NCBI GenBank assembly: GCA_036960605.1
Contig: JBALXI010000017.1
Span: 21,927 to 85,926, forward strand
Origin: Oleispira sp036960605
GTDB taxonomy: Bacteria; Pseudomonadota; Gammaproteobacteria; Pseudomonadales; Oceanobacteraceae
Length of the DNA stretch: 64,000 nt
Reading direction: 5' to 3'
This document shows positions 55,922 to 63,674 of the stretch, piece after piece (the stretch's first letter is position 1; each line of letters opens with the position of its first letter). A program made the position numbers and the translations under genes. The notes under the pieces were generated by a model. It was not told the origin of the DNA and did not search any database. It worked only from the letters and a program-made list of their open reading frames with translations.

Positions 55922-56401
55922 ATGTTAGAAGGTTGCAAGACAGCACAAGAACGTTGGGGTGGTGTAAACAAGTTGATCGACGGTTGGTTGAATGAACGCC
56001 AAGACGTTATCGTACTTTACTGCGGAATAAATACGCTAAAACCTTTCTCGCCTAAAGAGACGCCGGTATCGATTAAAATTCAGGCTTTCTGCCAGATGCT
56101 CATGGATTATTGCTCAGCAGGTCATTTCGAAATTTATCAGCAGCTGTTAGATGAAGCGAAACAATACGACGACGGCGGTACTGAACTTGCCAATCGCGCG
56201 TATCCCGTTCTAGAAGAAATGACCCAGCAATGTGTCGACTTCAATGACAAATACGATACGGCAGAACATTGCTTAGAAAAAATATCTGACTTAACCAAAG
56301 ATCTTTCAGAACTCGGTGAAATGCTCAGCGAGCGTTTTGAACTTGAAGACCAACTGATTGAAAAACTGCACACCGTTCACCGCGAACTGGTTGCCAGCTA
56401 A
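55922..56401 (+). CDS. algQ: Rsd/AlgQ family anti-sigma70 regulator
   Basis: The 159-residue, mainly helical acidic protein begins MLEGCKTAQERWGGVNKLID, the typical Rsd/AlgQ start with 'WLNERQDVIVLYCGI' following. Family members bind region 4 of sigma70 and favour alternative sigma factors; AlgQ affects alginate and virulence genes in Pseudomonas. Its placement after dsbB and near an AlgP-like gene repeats the Pseudomonas algQ-algP neighbourhood. Confidence 0.92.
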   Translation: MLEGCKTAQERWGGVNKLIDGWLNERQDVIVLYCGINTLKPFSPKETPVSIKIQAFCQMLMDYCSAGHFEIYQQLLDEAKQYDDGGTELANRAYPVLEEMTQQCVDFNDKYDTAEHCLEKISDLTKDLSELGEMLSERFELEDQLIEKLHTVHRELVAS

Positions 56402-56442
56402 ATTTGAACTAAACTGACTTCATATTCGACCTATATTCAGGG

Positions 56443-57447
56443 ATGGCTATGAAGTCAGCTGCATCACCCAAGTTACTCTCTACATCAATACTATCGACAT
56501 CATTGCTATCGACAGTATTACTTTCCAGTTTATTACTCACTGCCTGTGGCTCCGGAAAACAGCCCGAGCGTTTCGATGAACTCACCCAACAAGGTGCGCA
56601 CTCTCTTTGCCTTAACCACAACGCCAGCTTTGCCTTTGCCGGATCGCTTCATCACGGCGGCAGCTTATGGCGTATCCAGCCCTTTGATCGTCTTTATAAT
56701 TGGAATCATCAAGCAGGTAAAAGTAGCAGCATTGTGAGTTGTGATTTTTCACCCGAAGGTGACTTTGTTGCTACTACCGATAATCGCAGTATCGCCTTAT
56801 GGAATAGCAAAACAGGTGAAGCAATCTGGCTATGGAATGCCCCCGGCGATATTAAAGATATCAGCCTCAGCAGCAATGGGCAGTATGCGTTATTAGCCAT
56901 GGCGGACTATACCGCCACTTTATTCGATATTAAAAATGGCGGTATCAAACGCACATTACGCCACGATGGCATTGTTTCCGATGTCAGCATGGATAAGCAA
57001 GGAAAGTTGGCCGCGAGTGCCAGTGACGATTCCAGTGCACGTATTTGGGATCTTAATAGCGGCAAACAACTGCATTTACTAAAACATGACAATCAAGTTC
57101 GCAGCGCAGAAATTTCAGCGGATGGCCGCTTGGTTTTCACCTCAGCTCTCGGTGATCCTGGTAGACTATGGGATACCCAAACAGGCAAGGTGATCAGCGA
57201 GTTTCCAATCACCAGCGGGTTTTTTAACAGCGCCCGCTTTAGTAAAGACAACTCGCAACTATTAACCGGTTCGAGTGCTGGTAAGATTCAACTATGGGAA
57301 ACAAATACTGCCCAGCTAAAAAATACCTGGCAAGCCGTCCCTAGAAACAAGTGGGTGAGTAATAACGTACTCATCGAAGATGTCGCGTTTGCCAAACAAG
57401 GGTATGTGGCTAGCGGCTCGAATGGCCGCATCTTCTATCTAAAGTGA
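56443..57447 (+). CDS. WD40-repeat lipoprotein
   Basis: The 334-residue product has an unusual lipoprotein signal made of repeated L-L/I-S-T blocks ending LLLTAC, with lipidated Cys about residue 35. About seven WD40-type blades follow, with recurring 'S-x-D/E-G-x-x-x-A/L' and 'x-x-W-D/N-x-x-T/S-G-K/E' ends (LWNSKTGE, IWDLNSGKQ, LWDTQTGK, LWETNTAQ). It is probably a beta-propeller scaffold at the outer membrane. A second in-frame ATG at 56449 is equally possible as start. The function is unknown. It lies 41 bp after algQ. Confidence 0.85.
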   Translation: MAMKSAASPKLLSTSILSTSLLSTVLLSSLLLTACGSGKQPERFDELTQQGAHSLCLNHNASFAFAGSLHHGGSLWRIQPFDRLYNWNHQAGKSSSIVSCDFSPEGDFVATTDNRSIALWNSKTGEAIWLWNAPGDIKDISLSSNGQYALLAMADYTATLFDIKNGGIKRTLRHDGIVSDVSMDKQGKLAASASDDSSARIWDLNSGKQLHLLKHDNQVRSAEISADGRLVFTSALGDPGRLWDTQTGKVISEFPITSGFFNSARFSKDNSQLLTGSSAGKIQLWETNTAQLKNTWQAVPRNKWVSNNVLIEDVAFAKQGYVASGSNGRIFYLK

Positions 57448-57493
57448 TCTAGCTAAAGTGACCTGAAATAAATCTACAATCAATTAAATTGAA

Positions 57494-57970
57494 TTAGCGA
57501 CCGTGTGTCGCTTGTTCAATTTGCTTCGTGCGGTTATCCATCACCTGCTGCATATTAGCCGCATCTTCCAGCATCTTAGATACTTTCTCCATCGGCACCG
57601 TCATCGGTAACGATAGCGCCGATGATTCCGCCTTAGGCTCTGTTTTTTTCTCTTCAACAACCAGTTCTTTCTTTTTCTCTATGCGCAGTCCTTGAATGAG
57701 ATTGGCATTGGTATTCACCGTTACCGTCTCAATTTTTTTCCCAGCTTGTGGCTGATCAGAGTAATGCCAACTACCGTCTTCATCCTGCCACTTATAAAAC
57801 GATTGCGTGGTATGACTGCTCGATTCATTTTTTTGCGAACCCGTCGAGCTTGTCGAGAACAAATCCAGAGGGGATTCCATAAACGGTGTACCATCTGATT
57901 TTTTCATCAACATAGGCCCCGCGAAAGCAATCGCGACCAATACACACATAATAAAAATAGGACGTTTCAT
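57494..57970 (-). CDS. DUF4124-domain envelope protein
   Basis: The product of 158 residues has an N-terminal hydrophobic segment (about 4-20) that could be a signal or anchor, and a Ser/Thr-rich spacer. The short DUF4124 motif 'SFYKWQDEDGSWHYSDQP' (about 57-74) follows, then a Lys/Glu-rich low-complexity stretch and a helical tail. AAGGA precedes ATG 57970 by seven bases; an upstream in-frame Met would lose this. DUF4124 proteins are envelope proteins without a known function. It is convergent with the WD40 lipoprotein gene and divergent from the ParA-like gene. Confidence 0.83.
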   Translation of the reverse strand: MKRPIFIMCVLVAIAFAGPMLMKKSDGTPFMESPLDLFSTSSTGSQKNESSSHTTQSFYKWQDEDGSWHYSDQPQAGKKIETVTVNTNANLIQGLRIEKKKELVVEEKKTEPKAESSALSLPMTVPMEKVSKMLEDAANMQQVMDNRTKQIEQATHGR

Positions 57971-58056
57971 CCGTGATTCCTTTTTGAAGATATTAACTCG
58001 GGTCATTATAGCCTATGCTTAATACAAATAAGATAAAGGAATTCACTACTATTGTT

Positions 58057-58800
58057 ATGGACGAAAGCACAGTGATAGACAGACAGACCACCTTTGAAAA
58101 ACCTAACGTGCGTGTGATAAGCCAAACACAACCGATTCGTGTTTTAGTCGCCAATGCTAAAGGTGGCTGTGGAAAAACGACCATGGCAACCAATCTCGCC
58201 AGTTACTTTGCAACTCAAGGCGAACAAACTGCCATCGTTGATTACGACCCTCAAGGTTCCAGTATTGATTGGCTGTCTGCGCGCGACCCTCACCTTGCAA
58301 AAATTATAGGTGTCGCCGCTTTCAAGCATCAAGCACCGAGTTCAACTCGCACTTATAGTTTACGAGTTCCTCCAACGACTTCTCGCATTGTACTCGATAC
58401 TCCTGCCGGATTATCCGGACACATTTTATCTGACATGATTCAAGCTTCCGACTTCATTGTTATCCCAGTTATACCTTCCGCCATCGATATTCGAGCGGCG
58501 ACCGGTTTTATACGCGATGTATTATTAAGCCGTGCTTATCGCAGCAATAAAAAAGCAATTGCGGTTGTTGCCAATCGTGTAAAGAAAAATACACTCATCT
58601 ATCAGAAACTTGAACGCTTCCTAAATAGTTTAAATATTCCATTCATAACTTCATTTAGGGATACACAACATTACGTTCGAGCATCAGAACATGGCTTAGG
58701 ATTGGCCGATTTTGATCAGCGCGACAATAAAGACAAACTCGAATGGCAGCCAATGTTGGAATGGATTGAGCAACAAATCCGTTTAAAACAGAAAAAATAA
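58057..58800 (+). CDS. ParA-family ATPase (orphan)
   Basis: The protein has the deviant Walker A AKGGCGKTT, the 'AIVDYDPQGSSIDWL' segment with the Walker A' Asp, and the switch region 'LDTPAGLSG' followed by 'IPVIPSAIDIRA'. This is the MinD/ParA fold of about 245 residues. No parB-like gene or parS repeat is nearby, so it may position something other than the chromosome. The frame is open to ATG 58015; I chose ATG 58057 (MDESTVID) because the longer form leaves only 44 bp to the divergent gene. Neither start has a clear ribosome site. The next gene is the AlgP-like protein. Confidence 0.85.
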   Translation: MDESTVIDRQTTFEKPNVRVISQTQPIRVLVANAKGGCGKTTMATNLASYFATQGEQTAIVDYDPQGSSIDWLSARDPHLAKIIGVAAFKHQAPSSTRTYSLRVPPTTSRIVLDTPAGLSGHILSDMIQASDFIVIPVIPSAIDIRAATGFIRDVLLSRAYRSNKKAIAVVANRVKKNTLIYQKLERFLNSLNIPFITSFRDTQHYVRASEHGLGLADFDQRDNKDKLEWQPMLEWIEQQIRLKQKK

Positions 58801-58914
58801 AACTATTTGCCCTAAAAAGTAATTTAAATTCTATTTCTAGCCTAAAATAATGGATAGTAATTTGCTTCTAAGTATAATTGCGAAGTCTATTATGTCAGTC
58901 CTCGAGGAATACCC

Positions 58915-60093
58915 ATGGCCGCTAGCAAAAACGCAACTAAAAAGCCTGTAGTAAAAAAAATCGCTGCAAAGAAAACCGTAGCTAAAAAAGCTCCAGCTAA
59001 AAAGGTTGCTGCTAAAAAAGCTCCAACTCTTAAAGTTGTATTAAACCCAGTTCAATTGTTGCAGAAAGAAATTGCTGCATTAGAAGTTAATCTGGAAAAA
59101 GCGCGCCAGAAAATGAGTACTGATGCTGATAAAGCATTGGCTAAAGCAAAGTCTGCACAGACTAAAGCCGTTGCTGCTCTAACTAAAGCAAATACAGCTA
59201 AGAAGAAAGCTGCTGATAAAGTTAAAGCTAAAAAATCTGCTGCTACTGTTAAAGCACTTGATGCTGCTAAAGCTAAAGTTGAAACGACTAAGCAAGCTGC
59301 TACAGCTGCTAAAGAAGTTTTCGCTGCTGCTAAGCTAGCTGCAACAACTGCTAAAGCTGATGCTGATGCTGCTTCAACAATTGCTAAAGCAACTGCTGCT
59401 GTAGAAAAAGATCAACAGAAAGCTGCCGCTACTGCTGCTAAGAAGCAAGCCGTTGCTGACAAGAAGTCTGCTGCTATTGCTAAAACGAAAGACGCTGCTA
59501 AAGCTAAGAAAGCTGCTGCTAAAGCTAAGAAAGCCGCTACTGCTGCTAAGCAAAAAGCCGCTATCGCTGCTAAGAAAGCCGCTGCTAAAGCTAAGAAAGC
59601 CGCTGTGTCTGCTAAGAAAAAAGAAGCCGCTGCTGCTAAGAAAGAAGCTGCTAAAGCTAAAAAAGCCGCTAAGAAGCCAGCTGCTAAGAAAGTTGCCGCT
59701 AAGCCTGCTAAAAAAGTAGCTGCTAAGAAAGTTGCTGCTAAGCCTGCTAAAAAAGTAGCTGCTAAGAAAGCTGCCGCTAAGCCTGCTAAAAAAGTAGCTG
59801 CTAAGAAAGTTGCCGCTAAGCCTGCTAAAAAAGTAGCTGAAAAGAAAGTTACTGCTAAGCCTGCTAAAAAAGTAGCCGCTAAGAAAGCTGCAAAGCCTGC
59901 TAAGAAAGAAGCAAAGAAAGTTGTTGCTAAGAAAGCTCCTGTAGCTAAAGTAGCGGCTAAGCCTGCTGTACAAGCTCAGTCTCTTGCTGGCGCGATCCAC
60001 TCTGCTGCCGAAGCTAAGCCAGTTGCTCCTGTAGCTGCTGCCGCTAAGCCAACAGCTCCAGTTGCTGGCAACTTGTTCTCTGACAACAAGTAA
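58915..60093 (+). CDS. Histone H1-like Ala/Lys-rich protein (AlgP-like)
   Basis: The 392-residue product is almost entirely Ala, Lys, Val and Pro. The first 40 residues are AKK repeats, and a segment with 'PVQLLQKEIAALEVNLEKAR' (about 45-64) looks like a coiled coil. Long Ala/Lys helical stretches (65-250) follow, then a 13-residue tandem repeat with core KPAKKVAAKK (about 255-325). It ends with an Ala/Pro-rich tail finishing AGNLFSDNK. This pattern resembles AlgP of P. aeruginosa, a DNA-binding histone H1-like regulator. The nearby algQ-like gene strengthens the link. It is expected to bind DNA non-specifically; the sequence is too simple for firm homology. Confidence 0.82.
   Translation: MAASKNATKKPVVKKIAAKKTVAKKAPAKKVAAKKAPTLKVVLNPVQLLQKEIAALEVNLEKARQKMSTDADKALAKAKSAQTKAVAALTKANTAKKKAADKVKAKKSAATVKALDAAKAKVETTKQAATAAKEVFAAAKLAATTAKADADAASTIAKATAAVEKDQQKAAATAAKKQAVADKKSAAIAKTKDAAKAKKAAAKAKKAATAAKQKAAIAAKKAAAKAKKAAVSAKKKEAAAAKKEAAKAKKAAKKPAAKKVAAKPAKKVAAKKVAAKPAKKVAAKKAAAKPAKKVAAKKVAAKPAKKVAEKKVTAKPAKKVAAKKAAKPAKKEAKKVVAKKAPVAKVAAKPAVQAQSLAGAIHSAAEAKPVAPVAAAAKPTAPVAGNLFSDNK
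59692..59886 (+). repeat. 39-bp tandem repeat inside the AlgP-like gene
   Basis: Five near-identical copies begin with AAGCCTGCTAAAAAAGTAGC at 59701, 59740, 59779, 59818 and 59857, exactly 39 bp apart. Each encodes 13 residues of the type KPAKKVAAKKVAA. The in-frame period means that copy-number change would lengthen or shorten the protein without a frameshift. Confidence 0.92.
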
Positions 60094-60123
60094 TCGCAAA
60101 CGCTTTTAAACAAAGCATTTGCT

Positions 60124-60176
60124 AAAAAGGCCGAATGACCTGTTCTATTAAGATCAGATCACTCGGCCTTTTTTTT
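60124..60176. terminator. Terminator between the AlgP-like gene and phnX
   Basis: The stem AAAAAGGCCGA/TCGGCCTTTTT, with three further pairs after one mismatch and a 20-nt loop, is followed by eight T on the plus strand. It lies between convergent genes and can serve both. Confidence 0.88.
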
Positions 60177-60213
60177 GCCTGCGATTTATCGCAATCAATA
60201 AAACTGCAATACG

Positions 60214-61041
60214 CTAAGGTTTCTCGCCCTTCGCTAAACGACGATTAACATCAACAATCACCGCCGCTAAATCAGCGACCGAATCAATCACATAATGCGC
60301 GCCCACATTAAACAAACGCTGCTCAGCTTTCTGACGATACGTTTGCTGTTCATCACTCGAAAGCGCTTCCCAAGCATTACGATCCAAACCGACTTCGTTA
60401 CCCGAGCAACTCACCCCCACTGTCCACATGCCAGCACGTAAACCTTCCTCAATGCCCGGCAACGTATCATCAACTTTAATACACGCATTCACATGACCTA
60501 CCTGAAGCTCCATCGCGACTTTTAATGCCATATCCGGAAAAGGTCGACCACGAACCACATCCGTGGCAAAAACAGTCGACGTCGGACTATAGCCCTGATC
60601 TTTTGCAGCAATTAACGCGGGCGCCATCATGCCTGGGCCATAACCGGTATTGCTGCCGATCTTAATTCCCGCAACGGTTAATTCATCGAACATTGCCTTC
60701 CATCCCGGAATTAACTGACCACGTTCCGCCACAATCCGAGTTTGAATCGGTTCAAATAAATTGTATAAGCGCTTAATATCATCGTCGTTAGAAGCCTGCC
60801 CTTTTACCGCCAACCAAGCATCAGCGATACGAGGATTCGCCAGCATACGACGAATGTGTTCACTCTTCTCCGTCCCCATCGGCTCACGCGCTTCCGCTTG
60901 GCTCACTGCAATACCTTCTTGTTTGAATAATTCCATAAAGGCAAATACCGGCGCCAAAGAACCAAAATCGATAGTGGTACCAGCCCAATCCAAAATCAAA
61001 GCCTCAACCGGGCCTGCACAAAAAACATTAGCTCTAAGCAT
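60214..61041 (-). CDS. phnX: Phosphonoacetaldehyde hydrolase (phosphonatase)
   Basis: PhnX cleaves the C-P bond of phosphonoacetaldehyde to acetaldehyde and phosphate. The 275-residue HAD enzyme has nucleophile Asp18 in ILDWAGTTIDFG. The Schiff-base Lys59 is in 'EPMGTEKSEHIRRML', with 'SNTGYGPGMM', 'GRPFPDM' and 'IKVDDTLPGIEEG' following. All hallmark residues are present. It overlaps the end of the HD-domain gene by 8 bp and is the last gene of the operon. Confidence 0.96.
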   Translation of the reverse strand: MLRANVFCAGPVEALILDWAGTTIDFGSLAPVFAFMELFKQEGIAVSQAEAREPMGTEKSEHIRRMLANPRIADAWLAVKGQASNDDDIKRLYNLFEPIQTRIVAERGQLIPGWKAMFDELTVAGIKIGSNTGYGPGMMAPALIAAKDQGYSPTSTVFATDVVRGRPFPDMALKVAMELQVGHVNACIKVDDTLPGIEEGLRAGMWTVGVSCSGNEVGLDRNAWEALSSDEQQTYRQKAEQRLFNVGAHYVIDSVADLAAVIVDVNRRLAKGEKP

Positions 61042-61642
61042 AAGTCGCTCTCTCTTTCACAATACGTGTATGTTCAATTAATAATTCGTAAAAATCGTCT
61101 AAGACCAGGCGCTTGCAAGCCGCGTCTTGCATTTCAACCTGCTTGCCCAGTTCATCGTATTTGCGCAGCAACAAGGCATCGGCAAACCAAGGGCTCGACT
61201 CAAAGGCATGGCACGTACTCGCATCCATCAATCCTCCTTGTAATAAAAAGCTATGATGCGACGCTTCCGACAAACTCTCTCGATAGCTTTTTTGAGTCGA
61301 TACTTGATAGCGCTTTGCCGCGACGTGTAAACGCACCGGCTTCACAATCTCATCAGAAAAATGCTGCGCTAAAAAATGCGCGCCGACTTTTTCGTGATAA
61401 CCGTTTCTTTCCTCATCTTCCGGATGCGTCTCAATCTCGTCATACGTCAGCAAGTGGCCAATATCATGCAGCAAGGCCGCCACCACAATATGCCGCGGCG
61501 CATTATCTTGTTGCGCAAACCAAGCGCACTGCAACGCATGCTCAAGCTGGCTCACCTCTTCTCCTAACGACAAATGTCCCCACTGATGAAAAGGCGCCAA
61601 TACCGCATCCACCGACTTACGCGCTAACGTTCTCAAGCGCAT
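61034..61642 (-). CDS. PhnZ-like HD-domain protein of the phosphonate operon
   Basis: The 202-residue product has the HD-fold metal ligands of the mixed-valent diiron oxygenase PhnZ: His35 (SQLEHALQCAWFA), His59-Asp60 (ALLHDIGHLL), His in GYHEKVGAHFL, and His in 'RLHVAAKRYQV'. Asp in 'RKYDELGKQ' is a further candidate ligand. From my memory of the PhnZ sequence, alignment is gap-free through the first ligands, Glu28 matches PhnZ Glu27, and Ser25 stands where PhnZ has Tyr24. PhnZ acts on hydroxylated 2-aminoethylphosphonate, but no phnY is present here. The start ATG 61642 has GGGAG seven bases upstream; a longer frame to 61726 lies inside phnW. It overlaps phnW by 26 bp and phnX by 8 bp. Confidence 0.88.
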   Translation of the reverse strand: MRLRTLARKSVDAVLAPFHQWGHLSLGEEVSQLEHALQCAWFAQQDNAPRHIVVAALLHDIGHLLTYDEIETHPEDEERNGYHEKVGAHFLAQHFSDEIVKPVRLHVAAKRYQVSTQKSYRESLSEASHHSFLLQGGLMDASTCHAFESSPWFADALLLRKYDELGKQVEMQDAACKRLVLDDFYELLIEHTRIVKERATYA

Positions 61643-62759
61643 ATTCTTGCTCCCAAAATCGATGCTTAGCCAAAGCCACCAATAAGCGCTGCATATCCTC
61701 TGGATATACCTCACCAATGTGACCAATGCGGAAACACGGCGTCGCGGTTACCTTGCCGGGGTAAATAACAAAGCCTTCTTCTTTTAAACAGTCATACAAT
61801 TTTCTGAAATTAAACAGCGCAGACTCGGGATAAACAAAGGTCGAGATAAAAGGTGATTGTTTATCCGCATCGACAACGCACTTAAAACCTTGCGCGGTCA
61901 TACCGCGAATCAGGGTCTGATGATTAGCCGCATAACGTTTCGCTCGCGCCTCAATCCCGCCTTCAACCGTCAGCTCTGTTAACGCTTGCTGAAAAGCGCG
62001 AACCACATGCGTCGGCGACGTAAAACGCCACTTGCCATTATTGTCTTCCATGGTTTTCCACTGCGAAAACAAATCCAAGCTCAATGAACGTGCCCGACCT
62101 TCACACAATAAAAGTTCACTGCGCTTAGCAATCACAAAGCCCATACCCGGCACACCTTGAATGCATTTATTGGCGCTACTGATTAAAAAGTCGATGCCTA
62201 AATCCGCGACCTTAATATCAATACCACCAAAAGAGCTCATCGCATCTACCAGCAATACTTTGCCCGCCGCTTTAACAATCGGCGCGTAGGTTTCAATCGG
62301 GTTCAAAATGCCCGAGGTCGTTTCACAATGCACCATCGCCACATGAGTAATATCAGCCTCACTTACCAACATATCGCTAAGCGCTTGTGCACCGATCCAC
62401 TCATGCTCCGCAACTTCTAGTATTACTACAGCAATATTCAAATACTCAGCGATCTCAGCAATGCGTTTACCGTAAGCACCGTTGATCAAAACCAAGAGCT
62501 TGCCATCAGCAGGAATCGCACTGCCAATCGCACTCTCAACCGCAAACGTGCCACTGCCTTGCATCAATACCGTGCTGTAAGCCGCATCAGCATCGCTAGA
62601 AGTTGAAAGCGCCATATCAACCAACTGCTGGCGAATGGGCTGCACGACGCCCAAGTTGTAATCGTCATCCCAAGTACACCAATCACGCAGCATGGTTTGC
62701 TTCACGCTGGCACTGGTCGACAAAGGACCGGGGGTTAATAACAAATACGGATTTTTCAC
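61617..62759 (-). CDS. phnW: 2-aminoethylphosphonate:pyruvate transaminase
   Basis: PhnW is a PLP enzyme that converts 2-aminoethylphosphonate and pyruvate to phosphonoacetaldehyde and alanine. The 380-residue product has LLLTPGPLSTS, 'VLMQGSGTFAVESAIGSA', 'MVHCETTSGILNP', 'LLVDAMSSFGG' and the PLP-binding Lys198 in SSANKCIQGVPG. The start codon is GTG at 62759 with AAGGGA seven bases upstream. It is first of the phnW-HD-phnX set and about 49 bp downstream of a palindromic operator. Confidence 0.97.
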   Translation of the reverse strand: MKNPYLLLTPGPLSTSASVKQTMLRDWCTWDDDYNLGVVQPIRQQLVDMALSTSSDADAAYSTVLMQGSGTFAVESAIGSAIPADGKLLVLINGAYGKRIAEIAEYLNIAVVILEVAEHEWIGAQALSDMLVSEADITHVAMVHCETTSGILNPIETYAPIVKAAGKVLLVDAMSSFGGIDIKVADLGIDFLISSANKCIQGVPGMGFVIAKRSELLLCEGRARSLSLDLFSQWKTMEDNNGKWRFTSPTHVVRAFQQALTELTVEGGIEARAKRYAANHQTLIRGMTAQGFKCVVDADKQSPFISTFVYPESALFNFRKLYDCLKEEGFVIYPGKVTATPCFRIGHIGEVYPEDMQRLLVALAKHRFWEQEYALENVSA

Positions 62760-62808
62760 AGCAACGTCCCTTCAATAATGCGCATAAAATACAGCAGTCA
62801 AAACAACT

Positions 62809-62820
62809 TGGTCTAGACCA
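62809..62820. promoter_or_regulatory. Palindromic operator candidate for the GntR regulator
   Basis: TGGTCTAGACCA is a perfect 12-bp palindrome 49 bp upstream of the phnW start and downstream of the regulator gene. It has the GTCTAGAC core typical of HutC-subfamily GntR regulators, including PhnF-type sites. A TTGACT that may be the -35 box of phnW lies just downstream on the minus strand, so binding could control phnW transcription. Confidence 0.75.
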
Positions 62821-62944
62821 GATACGCAAACTATAAAGAGACGATTAAGCAGAGGCAACGAATTTAAAATGAAGGTTTTGTGACAAGAAGGTTCAAGGAA
62901 ATTAAAGTACAAGCGCCCGCGAATGCAGGCACAAAAGTAATAAA

Positions 62945-63661
62945 CTATTTACTAGGAATGCTCAATTCAATCGCACTATGAACCCAATATTCCTTATCGA
63001 ACTCAAACGCTTGGCGATCACCTTCATAACGAGTACGAGTGACCTCAAGGCAAGGCGCACCATTAATAAGCGATAAACTTTCAGCCACCTGATCATACAC
63101 AGCCGATACCCGAATACGGTTATCCTCATGGCAGATCGCTACCGAATACTCCTCTTCCATCAAGGTCGTTAACGACCCTTCAAGGCGAGCTTTATTCAAC
63201 TTAGGAAAACGCTGCTCGGGTAAATAAATCGTTTCAAATAAAACCGGCCGACCATTTAACGAACGCAAGCGCACCAGCTCAATCACCTTCTCTTTCGCGA
63301 CCAAACCTAATGCTTCACGAGCCTCAACAGGGCCCTTAATACAACGCTGACTAATCAACTGAGTCGCCGGGGTTTTATTCTGCTGCGCCGCCAATAAATA
63401 GAAGTTAACCCGCGAAGAAGGGTCATATACCAAGCGCGAAGGTGCTACAAACCAACCGCGTCGATTAGAGCGATAAATCAGACCTTCAGCCTCTAACTTA
63501 GTCAACGCATCGCGTACGGTAATGCGCGTACTCGAAAACTGCTCAACCAACTCACGCTCAGAAGGTAGGCGCCCCGCCGAAAAGTGCTCACTGTTTCCGG
63601 CATTATACTCCGCGATCAAATTCGCCAAGTAATCACGAATCTCAATATTTGCCGACAGCAT
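62945..63661 (-). CDS. phnR: GntR family (HutC-type) regulator of phosphonate use
   Basis: The 238-residue product has an N-terminal winged helix (about 5-73: 'AGRLPSERELVEQFSSTRIT', 'VRDALTKLEAEGLIYR') and a UTRA ligand-binding domain (about 95-235). This is the usual layout of HutC-subfamily repressors. The gene symbol rests on its place in the operon. It likely senses 2-aminoethylphosphonate or a metabolite and binds TGGTCTAGACCA in front of phnW. AAGG lies eight bases before ATG 63661. It starts 14 bp after the upstream transporter gene, so it is probably co-transcribed with it. Confidence 0.88.
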   Translation of the reverse strand: MLSANIEIRDYLANLIAEYNAGNSEHFSAGRLPSERELVEQFSSTRITVRDALTKLEAEGLIYRSNRRGWFVAPSRLVYDPSSRVNFYLLAAQQNKTPATQLISQRCIKGPVEAREALGLVAKEKVIELVRLRSLNGRPVLFETIYLPEQRFPKLNKARLEGSLTTLMEEEYSVAICHEDNRIRVSAVYDQVAESLSLINGAPCLEVTRTRYEGDRQAFEFDKEYWVHSAIELSIPSK

Positions 63662-63674
63662 TTAACTTACCTTC

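Noticed and set aside
58057..58800. Considered a plasmid-type or chromosomal parAB locus
   Set aside because: No ParB gene, no parS-like palindromes and no gidA/gidB neighbours are present, so it is listed only as an orphan ParA-family ATPase.
59692..59886. Regular 39-bp repeats considered as a CRISPR array or minisatellite element
   Set aside because: Copies are contiguous with no unique spacers and keep the reading frame of a basic protein; no cas genes are near.
59374..60099. Minus-strand open frame of 241 codons rich in Ser, Phe and Leu
   Set aside because: It is the reverse complement of the Ala/Lys repeat gene; its repetitive Ser-Phe-Leu pattern is a product of the GCT AAG codon repeats.
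61066..61722. Plus-strand open frame of 218 codons
   Set aside because: It is antisense to the PhnZ-like gene, whose metal-ligand motifs and operon overlaps show that the minus strand is coding.
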